Shown here one piece after another: positions 23,869-35,790 of a DNA stretch of 64,000 nucleotides (position 1 is the first letter of the stretch; each line of letters starts with the position of its first letter). Origin of the DNA: Sorghum bicolor (taxonomy: Eukaryota; Streptophyta; Magnoliopsida; Poales; Poaceae); the NCBI RefSeq assembly GCF_000003195.3, contig NC_012871.2, positions 8,605,997-8,669,996 on the forward strand, in the 5' to 3' direction. Both the position numbers and the translations under genes were made by a program. The notes beneath the pieces were generated by a model. The model was given only the letters and a program-made list of their open reading frames with translations. It was not told where the DNA came from and ran no database searches.

Positions 23869-24530
23869 ATCTCCCCCTTTTTGGTAATTGATGACAACCC
23901 TTTTTACAAAGATTTTCAATAAAAATTTTCTTGGATTCATGTTGCTTGCCCAAGCATTTTACCATGTGCAAAGGTTATGGGCAAGTTTCATAAACCCAAA
24001 TTGGTAGCAATTGCTCCCCCTACATATGTGCTAAGAGTTTGGATTTGAAAGCTTGCACATATGCTTGAATAGGAAATATAGGAGTCAATTTCTACCAAAT
24101 GATGCTAAGGTGTAAAGAATAGACCTTTGAAGCGTGATACCAATCGGAGTTGCCAATGTATACCATCCTTAGCACCATTAGTAACTAGACATTCACAAAA
24201 CTAGAACACCCCGTGAGATCAACATTATAAACAAGGTTCTAGTATCACTTGTGAAACAACTAAAAGTCTAGTTATACTACCTATGCATGCTAGTTTTTCA
24301 TTTCATCAATCAAACTTACAACTAGCATACACCACACAAGCAAGGTATTGAAGAGAAAACTTCTAAAGCTAATGCAAATGCAAGCAACCATATGTTATGC
24401 ACATTCAAATGCAACATACAAGTTTATGAGCTTGCTCCCCCTACTTGTGTGCTTCAAAATTTTAATTGATCCCCTTCTTTTATCATGTTACTCCCCTATC
24501 TTAAATCTTTGGGAAATTTTCTCCCCCTTT
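23869..24530 (-). promoter_or_regulatory. Primary and multiple accessory polypurine tracts
   Basis: Beside the 3' LTR, minus-strand AAAAAGGGGGAGAT (23869-23882) is the expected plus-strand primer. Further GGGGGAG-type tracts occur at 24014-24021, 24435-24443 and 24521-24530, with weaker ones at 24471 and 24491. Several polypurine tracts in the long 3' noncoding region are a known Sirevirus hallmark. Confidence 0.8.
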
Positions 24531-24979
24531 GTCATCAAAGACCACAAAAGGTGAGCTCAAATTTTAGAAAGGTTAGTGTGAGACCATGTGAAGTGAGACC
24601 ATTTTACCAATTTTGTTCAATCTAGATTACTTGCCTAAGATATTTAACTTGGTTTGATCCAAGGACAAGCTTCTTCACACCTCCAAATAAGGGTTATCTT
24701 GTACCATGTTGAGTTAAACACTTATAGCTCATATTCTAGATCAAACACTAGGATTGCAAGCCCACAAACATGTCATATGCTACCACTAGATCAAGTCAAG
24801 CAAAAAAGCAATAGTGGTACCATACAAGCATAAAATTCATTTGATTTTCATGAATGATCCTAAGACATGTAAGGAATGACTAAATGCACTAACCAAGCCC
24901 TTAGCAAAGATGGATGACATGTCAATCAATTTTACCTTGCTTTGCTCGAAGGAGAGGCATGTCATGTAATGGGGGTGCA

Positions 24980-27900
24980 TCAACACATATTTGAGAAGTC
25001 AAGTATGTTCAATTCATTCCTTAGCTTGCAAAACCTCTTCTCATCAAGTGGCTTGGTGAAGATGTCGGCAAGTTGATCATCGGTGCCTATACTCTCAATG
25101 CAAATGTCCCCTTTTTGTTGGTGATCTCTTATGAAGTGATGGCGGACATCTATGTGCTTTGTTCTTGAGTGTTGAACCGGATTGTTGGTGAGCTTCACGG
25201 CACTTTCATTGTCACATAGCAAGGGCACTTGTTTGAAGTTGATTCCAAAGTCCTTCAATGTTGCCTTCATCCATAGAATTTGTGCACAACAACTACCGGC
25301 CGCAATGTACTCCGCTTCGGCGGTTGATAGTGCAACACTATTTTGCTTCCTGGATGACCATGAGACAAGTGATCTTCCCAATAGTTGACATGTGCCCGAT
25401 GTGCTTCTTCTTTCAACTTTGCATCCCGCATAGTCCGAATCGGAATATCCAACAAGTTCAAACTTTGCACCTTTGGGATACCACAAACCAACATTTTGTG
25501 TATGCTTCAAGTACCTCAATATTCTCTTTGTTGCTTTCAAATGACTTTCTCTTGGTGAGGCTTGGAATCTTGCACACATGCATACACTAAACATGACATC
25601 CGGTCTTGATGCGGTCACATAAAGTAGGCTTCCAATCATAGATCGATACAACTTTTGATCCACCATATTTCCACTTGTATCACTATCTAGGCTTCCATTT
25701 GTTCCCATTGGAGTGCTAATTGATTTTGCATCATCCATACCAAACTTCTTGAGCATGTCTTTTATGTACTTGCCTTGACTCACAAATGTGCCATTCTTCA
25801 ATTGCTTGATTTGAAGACCAAGGAAGTAGCTAAGCTCTCCAATCATTGACATCTCAAACTCATTAGCCATCATGTTGCCAAACTCCTCACAAAATTCTTG
25901 GTTGGTTGATCCAAATATGATATCATCAACATATATTTGCAACACAAACAAGTCCTTGCCAATCTTCTTGGTGAAGAGAGTGGTGTCAACCTTGCCCATC
26001 TTGAAACCTTTAGAGAGTAAGAAATCTCTCAATCTCTCATACCATGCTCTAGGTGCTTGCTTCAAACCATACAATGCCTTTCTTAGCTTGTATACATGGT
26101 TGGGTTTCTTGTCATCTTCAAAACCGGGAGGTTGCTCAACATAAACTTCTTCATTGATATATCCATTGAGAAATGCACTTTTCACATCCATTTGATATAG
26201 CTTGATGTTATGAGCACAAGCATAGGCCAACAAGATCCTAATTGCTTCCAATCTTGCAACCGGGGCATATGTTTCACCAAAGTCAAGACCTTCAACTTGA
26301 GTATAGCCTTGTGCTACCAATCTTGCTTTGTTCCTTACAACTATCCCATCTTGATCTTGTTTGTTGCGAAAGACCCATCTAGTACCAATGACATTATGAT
26401 CACTAGGCCTCTCAACTAATTCCCATACTTGATTTCTCTTGAAGTTGTTAAGCTCTTCATGCATAGCATTAACCCAATCAACATCTCTCAATGCTTCATC
26501 AATCTTCTTTGGCTCAATGTGAGATACAAAGGAGAAATGCTCGCAAAATGATGCTAATCTTGATCTAGTTTGCACTCCTCTTTGAATATCACCAATGATA
26601 TGATCCAATGGATGATTTCTTGCAATGTTTGTTGGTTGGAGTATTTGCACTTGATTGCTTGCACTTGGTTGATCATGAGATGATGTACTAGCTTGTTGAT
26701 CTTGCACTTGAGTATCACTTGTACTAGCTTGATTTTGATCATGAGAACCACTAGCTTGCACATTAGAGGTAGGAAGCACTTGATCTTTGTCATCTTCAAC
26801 ATCAATCACCTCTCTAGGCCTTAAATCACCAATGTCCATATTCTTCATTGCATCGGCCAATTGAGTGCCTCTCACATCATCTAGATTTTCTTCTTCCTCT
26901 TGAGAGCCATTGGTTTCATCAAATTCAACATCATGCACTTCTTCAAGAGTACCACTAGCCAAATTCCACACTCTATAAGCTTTGCTAGTAGTAGAGTAAC
27001 CAAGTAAGAATCCTTCATCACATTTCTTCTCAAATTTACTCAATCTAGTGCCTTTCTTCAATATGTAGCATTTGCAACCAAAAACCCGAAAGTATGCAAT
27101 GTTGGGCTTTCTTCCATTCAAGAGCTCATATGGAGTCTTCTCCATCATTGGGTGACAATAAAGTCGGTTGCTATAGTAGCAAGCCGTGTTGATTGCTTCG
27201 GCCCAAAAAGAATGACTAACATTGTATTCACTCAACATTGATCTTGCCATGTCAATCAAGGTTCTATTCTTCCTCTCAACAAGACCATTTGATTGTGGAG
27301 TGTACTTGGCCGAGAATTGATGCCTAATGCCAAATTCATCACAAAGCTCATCAACTCTAGTATTCTTGAATTCACTCCCATTGTCACTTCTTACTTTCTT
27401 GATGGTTGTTTCAAACTCATTGTGTATTCTCTTGACAAATGATTTGAAGGTTGCAAAAGCATCACTCTTGTCACTAAGAAAGAATACCCATGTATATCTT
27501 GTGAAATCATCCACTATCACAAATCCATATTTATTTCCACCAATGCTTGTGTATGTGGTTGGTCCAAATAGATCCATGTGCAACAACTCAAATGCCTTGC
27601 ATGTGCTCATGATGCTCTTCTTTGGATGAGTGTTGCCTACTTGTTTTCCGGCTTGACATGCACTACAAAGCTTGTCTTTCTCAAATGTGACATCTTTCAA
27701 GCCTCTAACAAGATCATGCTTGACTAATTTGTTTAATTGTTTCATTCCAACATGACCAAGCCTTCTATGCCATAACCAACCCATGCTAGATTTAGTGAGC
27801 AAGCATGTTGATAATTGAGCTTCACTAGCATTGAAATCAACTAAGTATAGATTCTCATATCTAAAGCCTTTGAATATCAAGTTGGAGCCATCTACACTTA

Positions 27901-28201
27901 TGATCTCTACATCATCAACTCCAAATATGCATTTGAAACCAAGATCACAAAGTTGAGCTACGGATAGCAAGTTGAAGTTCAAGCTCTCTACTAGTAGCAC
28001 ATTGGAAATGCTCAAGTCATTGGATATAGCAATTTTACCAAGCCCTTTGACCTTGCCTTTGCCATTGTCACCAAAAGTGATACTATCAACACCATTGTCA
28101 TCATTTGGATTGATTGAATTGAACATTCTTGAATCACCGGTCATATGTTGTGTGCACCCACTATCAAGCACCCAATGCCTTCCTCCGGCTTTATAGTTTA
28201 C
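24980..28201 (-). CDS. pol: Sirevirus Pol polyprotein (protease, integrase, RT, RNase H)
   Basis: The uninterrupted frame opens just after a TAG at 28202-28204; the first Met is at 28171 (1,063 aa from there). Domains in order are: aspartic protease ([12 protein letters not shown]); the HHCC integrase head (WHRRLGH...CSACQAGK); integrase core ([28 protein letters not shown]); reverse transcriptase ([29 protein letters not shown]); and RNase H ([53 protein letters not shown]). The order protease-integrase-RT is diagnostic of Ty1-copia. It is in the same frame as gag with two stop codons between. All key catalytic motifs appear intact. Products would act in cytoplasmic virus-like particles. Confidence 0.97.
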   Translation of the reverse strand, partial: VNYKAGGRHWVLDSGCTQHMTGDSRMFNSINPNDDNGVDSITFGDNGKGKVKGLGKIAISNDLSISNVLLVESLNFNLLSVAQLCDLGFKCIFGVDDVEIISVDGSNLIFKGFRYENLYLVDFNASEAQLSTCLLTKSSMGWLWHRRLGHVGMKQLNKLVKHDLVRGLKDVTFEKDKLCSACQAGKQVGNTHPKKSIMSTCKAFELLHMDLFGPTTYTSIGGNKYGFVIVDDFTRYTWVFFLSDKSDAFATFKSFVKRIHNEFETTIKKVRSDNGSEFKNTRVDELCDEFGIRHQFSAKYTPQSNGLVERKNRTLIDMARSMLSEYNVSHSFWAEAINTACYYSNRLYCHPMMEKTPYELLNGRKPNIAYFRVFGCKCYILKKGTRLSKFEKKCDEGFLLGYSTTSKAYRVWNLASGTLEEVHDVEFDETNGSQEEEENLDDVRGTQLADAMKNMDIGDLRPREVIDVEDDKDQVLPTSNVQASGSHDQNQASTSDTQVQDQQASTSSHDQPSASNQVQILQPTNIARNHPLDHIIGDIQRGVQTRSRLASFCEHFSFVSHIEPKKIDEALRDVDWVNAMHEELNNFKRNQVWELVERPSDHNVIGTRWVFRNKQDQDGIVVRNKARLVAQGYTQVEGLDFGETYAPVARLEAIRILLAYACAHNIKLYQMDVKSAFLNGYINEEVYVEQPPGFEDDKKPNHVYKLRKALYGLKQAPRAWYERLRDFLLSKGFKMGKVDTTLFTKKIGKDLFVLQIYVDDIIFGSTNQEFCEEFGNMMANEFEMSMIGELSYFLGLQIKQLKNGTFVSQGKYIKDMLKKFGMDDAKSISTPMGTNGSLDSDTSGNMVDQKLYRSMIGSLLYVTASRPDVMFSVCMCARFQASPRESHLKATKRILRYLKHTQNVGLWYPKGAKFELVGYSDSDYAGCKVERRSTSGTCQLLGRSLVSWSSRKQNSVALSTAEAEYIAAGSCCAQILWMKATLKDFGINFKQVPLLCDNESAVKLTNNPVQHSRTKHIDVRHHFIRDHQQKGDICIESIGTDDQLADIFTKPLDEKRFCKLRNELNILDFSNMC

Positions 28202-28213
28202 CTACAAAACAAA

Positions 28214-30298
28214 TCAATGTTTCTTAGGTACCCATACTTGTTTGGGTCCTTGGAGGTTAGTGACTAAGCTCTTTGGTACCCAAATGGCCTTCTTCTTTGG
28301 ACCCACAATTGGTGTACCAATAAACTTAGCATGCACACCCTTCTCACCCTTGGTAAGCACATAACAAGAATCAAAAGGAATGTAAGACACATTAGCATTT
28401 TTCTTGTTCTTGTTAATTTTGTTGCAATTATGCTCTAGGTGCCCAACTAGCTTGCATTTGTTGCAATACCGACCATTGCTCTTCACAAAGCTAGGCTTGT
28501 GAGTTGCAAAGGCTTTCTTGCCCTTCTTGGGGGTATAGCCTAATCCCTCTTTGTTGAGAGAAAACCTTTGGCTACCCAAGCACTTTAGCAAGCGGGCCTC
28601 ACCACCATAGGCTTTGCCTAGGGCGTGAGTGAGCTCATCCACCTCTCTCTTGAGAGTCTCATTCTCAACCTTTAGTGAGGTATCACAAGTGACACTAACA
28701 CTAGAAGTAGAGGTAGAGTTGATGGTGGTGGATGAAGGCCTACATGAAGAGTTAGTGGCAACAACAATAGGTGGGTTGGGTGATTCTTTAATTAAGTCAC
28801 ATGTTGTGCCCACATCACATGATACAACAACCTTTTCCTTGTTCTCTTCTAACAACAAGGAGTGAGCTTTTTCAAGCTTGGTGTGAGCCTTGCCAAGCTT
28901 CTCATGGGCTTCCACTAGCCTCTCATGATTAGCATTGAGCTCATCAAAGGATTGCTCAAGAGCTTTTAACTTCTTGGCCAATTCTTTGCACTTCTTGTTT
29001 TTAGATTGAATAAGAGAATCGGCTTGTTCTAACATGTCCATGAGTTGTTCATTAGTGAATTCATTTTCATCATCACTATCACTATCATGTTCATGTTCAC
29101 TTTCACTTTCACTCTCATCATATTGTACCTTGTGGCCCTTGGCCATGAAGCATGAAGGTGTGCCGAAAAGTGATGGCTTGTTGTTGATAGCAATGCTAGC
29201 AAGTGCCTTCTTTTTGGATGCTTTGTCATCATCACTTGAATCATCATCCGAAGAGGCATCACTATCCCATGTCACAACATAAGATCCACCCTTCTTCTTT
29301 TTCTTGAAGACCATCTTCTTCTCTTTCTTTTCTTTCTTCTCCTTCTTGTTCTTCTTTTCATGCTCATCATTGTCACTATTATAAGGACAATCCGCCACAA
29401 TATGATCGGGGCTCTTGCACTTGTAGCATAGCCTCACATGCTCCTTGTTCTTGAAGTGATCTCTTCTCTTTCTTGTGTGATAGCCCTTCTTCTTCATCAT
29501 CTTGCCAAACTTGCGGACGAAGAGTGCTAGTGCTTCATCATCACTATCATCATTGGAGCACTCCTCATCACTTGATTCTTCCTTCTTGGCCTTGTCCTTG
29601 TTCTTGCTCTTGGATGAAGAGCTAGCTTTGAATGCTACACTCTTCTTCTTCTTGTCATCATCATCCTTTTTCATGACCTCATCATCATCATTGTCATTGT
29701 ATTGATCTTCGGTCATGACATCTCCAAGTACCTCATTGGGAGATACACCGGTCAATCCACCTCTAAAGATGATTGTTCTCAATGTCTTGAATCTCTTGGG
29801 CAAGCACATTAAGAACTTGTGAATGAAATCCTCATCCTTAACTTTCTCACCAAGGCCCTTGAGATCATTGATGATGACTTGGAGTCTATAGAACATCTCC
29901 GGTATTGATTCATCATCCTTCATCTTGAAGTTTGATAGCTTGTCCTTGAGCATGTACAATTTGGCACTTTTTACCGTTGTAGTGCCCTCATATGTTTCTT
30001 CAAGTCTTGTCCACACTTCACTTGCCTTCTCAAGATCTTTGACTTGTTCAAATACTTTTGAATCAATGCCATTGTATATTGTGTTGAGAGCCATAGTATT
30101 GCATTGCTTGTTTGCTCTCTCATTGTCGGTGGGGTTAGCCGGATCAAGAATCACAAAGTCATTTTCGGTGACTTCCCACACTCTATCATTTATTGATCCA
30201 AGATACATTTTCATCTTTCTCTTCCAATAGTCAAAAGAACTTGTGCCATCAAAGAACGGTGGTTTGCCCCCAACATGGTTGAACACTATTTGAGCCAT
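28214..30298 (-). CDS. gag: Sirevirus Gag with two CCHC zinc knuckles
   Basis: 694 aa starting MAQIVFNHVGGKPPFFDG. The N-terminal ~220 residues are a copia Gag capsid-like region (YWKRKMKMYLGS, EVWTRLEETYEG, LKDKLSNFKMKDDESI). Two zinc knuckles follow: CYKCKSPDHIVADC in the middle and CNKCKLVGHLEHNC near the C-terminus. Between them is a lysine/acid-rich stretch and a coiled-coil-like heptad region (ALEQSFDELNANHERLVEAH). Gag forms the particle and binds the RNA. The length and extended C-terminal half fit Sireviruses rather than short copia Gags. It ends at TGA, 28214-28216. Confidence 0.95.
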   Translation of the reverse strand: MAQIVFNHVGGKPPFFDGTSSFDYWKRKMKMYLGSINDRVWEVTENDFVILDPANPTDNERANKQCNTMALNTIYNGIDSKVFEQVKDLEKASEVWTRLEETYEGTTTVKSAKLYMLKDKLSNFKMKDDESIPEMFYRLQVIINDLKGLGEKVKDEDFIHKFLMCLPKRFKTLRTIIFRGGLTGVSPNEVLGDVMTEDQYNDNDDDEVMKKDDDDKKKKSVAFKASSSSKSKNKDKAKKEESSDEECSNDDSDDEALALFVRKFGKMMKKKGYHTRKRRDHFKNKEHVRLCYKCKSPDHIVADCPYNSDNDEHEKKNKKEKKEKKEKKMVFKKKKKGGSYVVTWDSDASSDDDSSDDDKASKKKALASIAINNKPSLFGTPSCFMAKGHKVQYDESESESEHEHDSDSDDENEFTNEQLMDMLEQADSLIQSKNKKCKELAKKLKALEQSFDELNANHERLVEAHEKLGKAHTKLEKAHSLLLEENKEKVVVSCDVGTTCDLIKESPNPPIVVATNSSCRPSSTTINSTSTSSVSVTCDTSLKVENETLKREVDELTHALGKAYGGEARLLKCLGSQRFSLNKEGLGYTPKKGKKAFATHKPSFVKSNGRYCNKCKLVGHLEHNCNKINKNKKNANVSYIPFDSCYVLTKGEKGVHAKFIGTPIVGPKKKAIWVPKSLVTNLQGPKQVWVPKKH

Positions 30299-30342
30299 AA
30301 TTTGAGCACCGAGGTTGTTAAGCCTTTACAAACGGTGACCAC

Positions 30343-30355
30343 GGCTCCGATACCA
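30343..30355 (-). promoter_or_regulatory. Primer-binding site of the young Sirevirus
   Basis: Minus-strand TGGTATCGGAGCC lies 2 nt from the inner edge of the right LTR. This is the copia initiator-Met-tRNA site (usually TGGTATCAGAGC) with a single A-to-G change. Confidence 0.9.
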
Positions 30356-30357
30356 CT

Positions 30358-32328
30358 TGAAAGGTCCTAATATGGCTAGAGGGGGGGGGTGAATAGCCTA
30401 TTTAAAAATTCTACAAACCCACTAGAGCAAGAGGTTAGTAAATAACAAAGCGAAGCTTTTTGCTCTAGCTCTAATGGGGTGTTTGCAAGCCACCTATCCA
30501 ACAATTCTAGTTGATATAATCACTAGGCACACAAGAGCTATGTCACTACTTACACTAGAAAGCTACCTAAAGTTTCTATGCAAGTAAGTAAGCTACTCTA
30601 GTTTGCGGGAATGTAAAAGAGATGGTTTGAACTTTATACCGCCGCGCAGGGGGGATGAACCAATCAATAATATGAAGTCCAATCACCGGGAGAAATCCAA
30701 TGAACAATCACAATGGAGACACACAATTTTTCTCCCGAGGTTCACGTGCTTGCCGGCACGCTACGTCCCCGTTGTGTCGACCAACACTTGGTGGTTCGGT
30801 GGCTAAGAGGTGTAGCACGAACCTCGTCCTCACTAGGACACCACAAGAACCTACCCACAAGTGAGGTAACTCAATGACATGAGCAATCCACTAGAGTTAC
30901 CTTTCGGCTCTCCGCCGGGGAAGGTACAAGACCCCTCACAATCACCGGGAGATGGCCACGAACAATCACCAACTCGTGCCAATGCTCCTCCGCTGCTCCA
31001 AGCCGTCTAGGTGGCGGCAACCACCAAGAGTAACAAGAAAACCGCAGCTTGAACGATCCCCAAGTGCCACTAGATGCAATCACTCAAGCAAATGCACTTG
31101 GAATCACTCCCAATCTCACAAAGATGTTTAATCTATGAAGGAGATGAGTGGGAGGTGTTTGCTTAGGCTCACAAGGATGTCAAGTATGCTAGAATGCCAA
31201 AGGTGTATGCCCCAAGCCAGCCAAACACGTATTTATAGCCCCTCAAACAAATAGAGCCGTTGGCTCTTTCACTGGGCGAAATACGGGGTCACCGGACGCT
31301 CTTAAAGGGGCACCAGACGCTCAACACCAGCGTCCGGTGCTCCAACGTCAGCCACGTGTCACGCTCGTGTCAGAATCTAACGGTCACCTGCAGTGCACCG
31401 GACGCTGAGCAAGTGAGCACCGGACGGTCCGGTGCACACCGGACTCATGCGCAGAGAGCTCCGCAAACTTGCATGTTCACCGGACGCGAGCCACCAGACG
31501 CACCCTCAGCGTCCGGTGCTCACCGGACCCATGCGCAGAGAGGGTCGCAAAACGCCCGCACACCGGACGCTAACCACCGGACGCTCAAGCCAGCGTCCGG
31601 TGCCTATCGTCCGGTGCCTAACCCTAACCGAGTCAGGCAGCCTGCACACCGGACGCTCAGACACAGCGTCCGGTGCCTCTGAGCCAGCGTCCGGTGAGTG
31701 TTTTCTCAGCGAGAAACACTCCCGCGACTTCTACAAATTTCCCACCGGCGCAATAGAAAATATGCACTTCATTTTCTCGAAAAGCGCCGAATCCCGCCTC
31801 GCAAGCTCGGCGGGAGGGAGAGAGGAACCCATCCCCTCTCTACTCTTGAAACTCCACCTCCTTATCAAAGTGTGCCAACACCACAACGTGTGTACCAAAC
31901 GAGCGTGCACGTGTGTTAGCATTTTCACAATCATTTTCTTTGAAGGAGTTAAGTTAGCTCACTAGGTTCTAAATGCATGCACATGAACAATGACACCTAG
32001 TGGCACTTGATAACCGCTTAGCCAAAGAATTCCCCTCTTTATAGTACGGCTATCTATCCTAAATGTGATCACACCCTCTATGGTGTCTTGATCACCAAAA
32101 CCAAAACCCTAAGCAATACCTTTGCCTTGATCTCCAAAGGGTTTTGTTTTTCTCTTTCTTCTTTTCCAAGTTGAGCACTTGATCATCTTGTGGTCATCAC
32201 CATCATCACCATGATCATTACTTGCTCCATCACATGGTATGTACCAACCTCATTAAGTCTACACATACTTAGCATAGAGGTTAGTACTAGGGTTTCATCA
32301 ATTATCCAAAACCAAACTAGGGCTTTCA
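30358..32328 (-). repeat. 5' LTR of the young Sirevirus
   Basis: 1,971 bp and collinear with the left LTR at an offset of 8,460. The differences I can see are T at 30880, A at 31315 and A at 31496. Each corresponds to loss of a CpG. Confidence 0.96.
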
Positions 32329-33257
32329 GCAAGGTCACACAAACCTATGCCACTAGTAGTTTTCAAACCGGGGGAGCTTCTACGCAACTAGTAAGCAAAA
32401 GCACAAAGCTCCTAAGCTCACCAGCAATGTTGAATAACAAGGCAACCAATGCCAAATAAGAGAGCGCAAATTACTTAGCTACATAAACTAAGCAATGTGG
32501 CTAACAAGGTTACACAAACCAAATTAGTCACGCGAGGAAAACTACTTCTAGCTACACAAGCAAGAAGGTAACTAGCAAGCTACACAAGCTAACTAATTAC
32601 AAGAGAAACTACACAAGCACAAGTATATGAATGTAAATACAAGCTTGTATTAGGACTTGCAAACCAACGGGAAGAACAATGTTGACACGATGATTTTCTC
32701 CCAAGGTTCATTTGGTTGCCACCAAGCTACGTCCCCGTTGTGTCGACCAACACTTGGTGGTTCAGTGGGTAAGAGGTGTTACACGAACCTCATCCTCACT
32801 AGGACACCGTAAGAACCTATCCACAAGTGAGGTAGCTCAATGACACGCACGATCCAATAGAGTTGCTCTTCGTGATCCCCGCGGAGTGAGCACCATACCT
32901 CTCACAATCTCTTCTCCGGAGCACTGCACAATCTCCTTGCATGCTTCGACGGAGTCACAAGCCACCAAGCCATCTAGGAGGTGGCAACCTCCAAGAGTAA
33001 CAAGCACCACAGGCTTGCAACACGAACACCTAGTGCCACTCGATGCAATCTCTCAATGCAACACACTAGAATCACTCACTCACACAATCAGATGATCACT
33101 ATCAAGCATATGTGAGTTAGAGGCTTCACTAGCACTCCCCAAGTATGGACACTAAGTCCCAAGGGTGCTCAGCACCAGCCAAGGCCGGCCACCACTTCTA
33201 TTTATAGTCCCAAGGGCTAAACTAGTCGTTGCCCCTTCACTAGGCAAAACACGTGGG

Positions 33258-33710
33258 CACAGGACGCACTACACGGAGCCACAGGACGCTTGAACCTAGC
33301 GTCTGATGCTCACGAAGCAGCCATGTGTTACTAGCCATTTGAACTCGATCGTTGCCGTCAACGGCTAACACGCACTCGCACCTAAAGCAGTAGCACCGGA
33401 CACTCTGCTGGTCCACACCAGACGCGTCAGGTATACATCAGACCCATACGCAGAGAGGGTGCATTCCACCCAGGGTCACTGGACGCTGGCCACCGGACGC
33501 TCTCCTGTGTCCGGTGCCGTAGGCTCTTCTTCTACAGACCATTGGACACTCGGCACCGGACTCGCTTTGCGTTACTGCTCTCACGTTCGGTGTGTTCACT
33601 TCAGCAGGTTCAGCGTCCAAGCTCACTCTACACCTACGCCAGGAACTGACAGTACACTGGACGCTCTGGTCCAGCGTCCGATGCCTCTGAGGCCAGCGTT
33701 CAGTGAGTGT
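33258..33710 (-). promoter_or_regulatory. Decayed decamer array in the older LTR
   Basis: Variants such as CACAGGACGC, CACTGGACGC, CACCGGACAC, GCGTCTGATG and GCGTCCGATG dominate, with a few intact copies (for example near 33491). The array ends 51 bp from TATTTATA at 33199-33206 (minus-strand TATAAATA). It is the same architecture as the younger LTR, eroded mostly at CpG. Confidence 0.65.
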
Positions 33711-34568
33711 TTTTCCAGTGAAAAACACTCCCGTGACTTCTTCAAATTTCCCACCAGCGCAATAGAAAACATACACTTAATTTTCTCAAAAGCGCCGAAT
33801 CCCGCCTCACAAGCTCGGCGAGAGGGAGAGAGGAACCCAAACCCCTCTCTACCCTAGGAACTCCACCTCCTTTGCAAATGTGCTAACACCTCCTAGTGAC
33901 CACCACCAATGTGCAAGTGTGTTAGCTTTTCACAAATATTTTCCCAAAGGAGTTAGCCTCTCAACTTGCCACGCCACTCGATCCTAACACGTATGCAAAG
34001 TTAGATCGCTCAAGTGGCACTAGATGACCGATATATAAACAAGTTTGCCCCTCTTGATAGTACGGCCATCTATCCTAAATTCGGTCATAAACTTCTCTAC
34101 ACACCTATGACCGGTGAAATAGAAATGCTCTAGGTTATACTTTTGCCTTGTGCACTCCATTCCATCTTTTCTAATGTTGATGCAACACATGCACCAACCA
34201 ATCACCAAATGATATAATCCACTTCATATCATCATGTGACCGTATTGGTTCATCGATCTTGACCTCACTTGCTCTTCACCGTTGCCTCGGTCCATCGGCG
34301 CCATGTCTTGCTCAAGCTTCACCATCACACGCAGTCCCTCGCTTCAAAGCCTCCGACTTGCCCTTCACTCATGCAACCGGTCCATCAAGCCAAGCCTCAT
34401 CTTGATCTTCTCCACTTGGTCACATGACTCCATGTCATGTCTCATATGCAATGAGCTCCTTCATCATCACATAATCACATATGGACTAATCTCCTGTATA
34501 TCTCACATAAACACTATTAGTCTATCTAAGTTGTCACTCAATTACCAAAACCATACAAGGACTTTTCA

Positions 34569-35790
34569 CAGTGTCTATTAGATAGCCTCCAGAAGTGCAT
34601 CGGAATCCCTAGGTATTTAAAGGGAAAACTTCCCTGTACACACCCAAAAATTTCCATGTACTCATTCCCTCGGTGCTTGGCCGCGCTGAAACAAAACAAT
34701 TCGCTTTTATGATAATTAATTTTCAGCCCCGAAAGCTTCTCAAAAGCTCCCAACACAAGTTTTAGATTCCTAGCCTCCTCTAGATTATCCTCTAGGCACA
34801 AAATCATATTGTCCGCATACTGAAGGATGGAAAGCCCATCATCTATCAGGTTCTGAACCAGCCCCCTGAATTGTCCATTGATTTTTGCTCTTGAGACAAG
34901 AATGGCTAACATATCAGCTACCAGATTGAAAAGGATAGACGAGAGGGGATCCCCCTATCTAAGTCCTTTTCTGGTCTAAAAATTACTACCGATCTCATCA
35001 TTTACCTGAATCCCCACACTTCCTTGACTAACTACCTCCTCAATCCACTTGCACCAAGTCTGCGAGAATCCTTTCATCCTAAGCATTTGCTGCACAAAAG
35101 ACCAATTAACTTTATCATAGGCCTTTTCAAAGTCTAGTTTAAGAATTACCCCATCCTTCTTCTTCCTATGCAGTACGCGAATTGTTTCATGTAAGATCAT
35201 TGGCCCCCTCCAGAATATTATGACCTGACATAAAGGTCATTTGTGATTGTCTGACCACTTTTTCAGCAACATCTGTTAGCCTGTTAGCCAAGACCTTAGT
35301 AAAAATTTTTAAAACTCATATTAAGCATGCAAATAGGCCTATACTGTTGAATTTGCTTGACCTCCTTTTGTTTCAGGATTAGACTGATCGTACCAAAATT
35401 CAGATTAAAGAGAAGTAAGTTACCCTCATGGAACTCTCGAAACATGGCCATTAAGTCATTTTTTATGAGAGACCAGAACACCTGAAAAATTTCCATTGGA
35501 AAGCCATCAGGCCCCAGCGCCTTATTATGTTTCATTTGAAAAATGACCTCTCTTACCTCTCTTTCTGTAAATTCGGCTATTAGCATCTTGTTCTCTTCTT
35601 CATTAATCCGAGGGACATCTTCAATTTGTGATTCATCAAGCGAGAATTCATTTCTCTGTGATGACCCAAACAACGTTTTGTAATAGTTTGTTATAAAAGT
35701 TTTTAAGTTATCTTGTCCCTCGATCACTTTTCCCTCTTGTTCAGCCCTCTTGTCCCTATAGTGCAAGGGCTTTGTTTGTGCAATTTACTT
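34569..35790 (-). mobile_element. Outer L1-like LINE, 5' part of the surviving copy
   Basis: Minus-strand frames carry the N-terminal and central reverse transcriptase: NKALGPDGFPMEIF, QQYRPICMLNMSFK (35296-35766), VILKLDFEKAYDKVNWSF (34976-35200), and SILQYADNMILCLEDN, FPFKYLGIPMHF (34538-34912). The YADD catalytic box has become YADN, and frames are broken between blocks. Reading across the nested insertion resumes as RLSNRH/WSAVEER into 21685, which shows one element was split. The 5' part (endonuclease, ORF1) is absent. Confidence 0.88.

Larger units (their letters stand above)
21898..32328 (-). mobile_element. Full-length young Sirevirus (Ty1-copia), 10.43 kb
   Basis: Two 1,971-bp LTRs enclose gag and pol, all on the minus strand. 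A perfect TSD, GCAAG, lies at 21893-21897 and 32329-32333. A Met-tRNA-type primer-binding site abuts the right LTR and several polypurine tracts lie before the left LTR. Both large frames are uninterrupted. The LTRs differ at only three sites, so insertion was very recent. At the grass LTR rate of 1.3e-8 per site per year this gives very roughly 60,000 years. No envelope-like third ORF was found in the 1.1 kb between pol and the 3' LTR. The copy may still be able to transpose. Confidence 0.97.
21691..34568 (-). mobile_element. Older Sirevirus-type solo LTR, split by the young Sirevirus
   Basis: The left part is 21691-21897 (starts TGAAGGGTCGAGATGG) and the right part is 32334-34568 (ends CAAGGACTTTTCA). 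Together they make an LTR of about 2.44 kb with TG...CA ends. The flanking TSD is CAGTG at 21686-21690 and 34569-34573. Its right part shares blocks with the young LTR, for example AAAAGCGCCGAATCCCGCC and CGTTGTGTCGACCAACACTT. A minus-strand TATAAATA lies at 33199-33206, with a decayed CACCGGACGC array upstream of it. No internal domain is present, so it is a solo LTR. Confidence 0.88.

Noticed and set aside
31260..34568. A second full-length copia element right of the young Sirevirus
   Set aside because: The region holds only LTR-type sequence with no gag-pol, and the CAGTG duplication encloses it as one solo LTR split by the Sirevirus.
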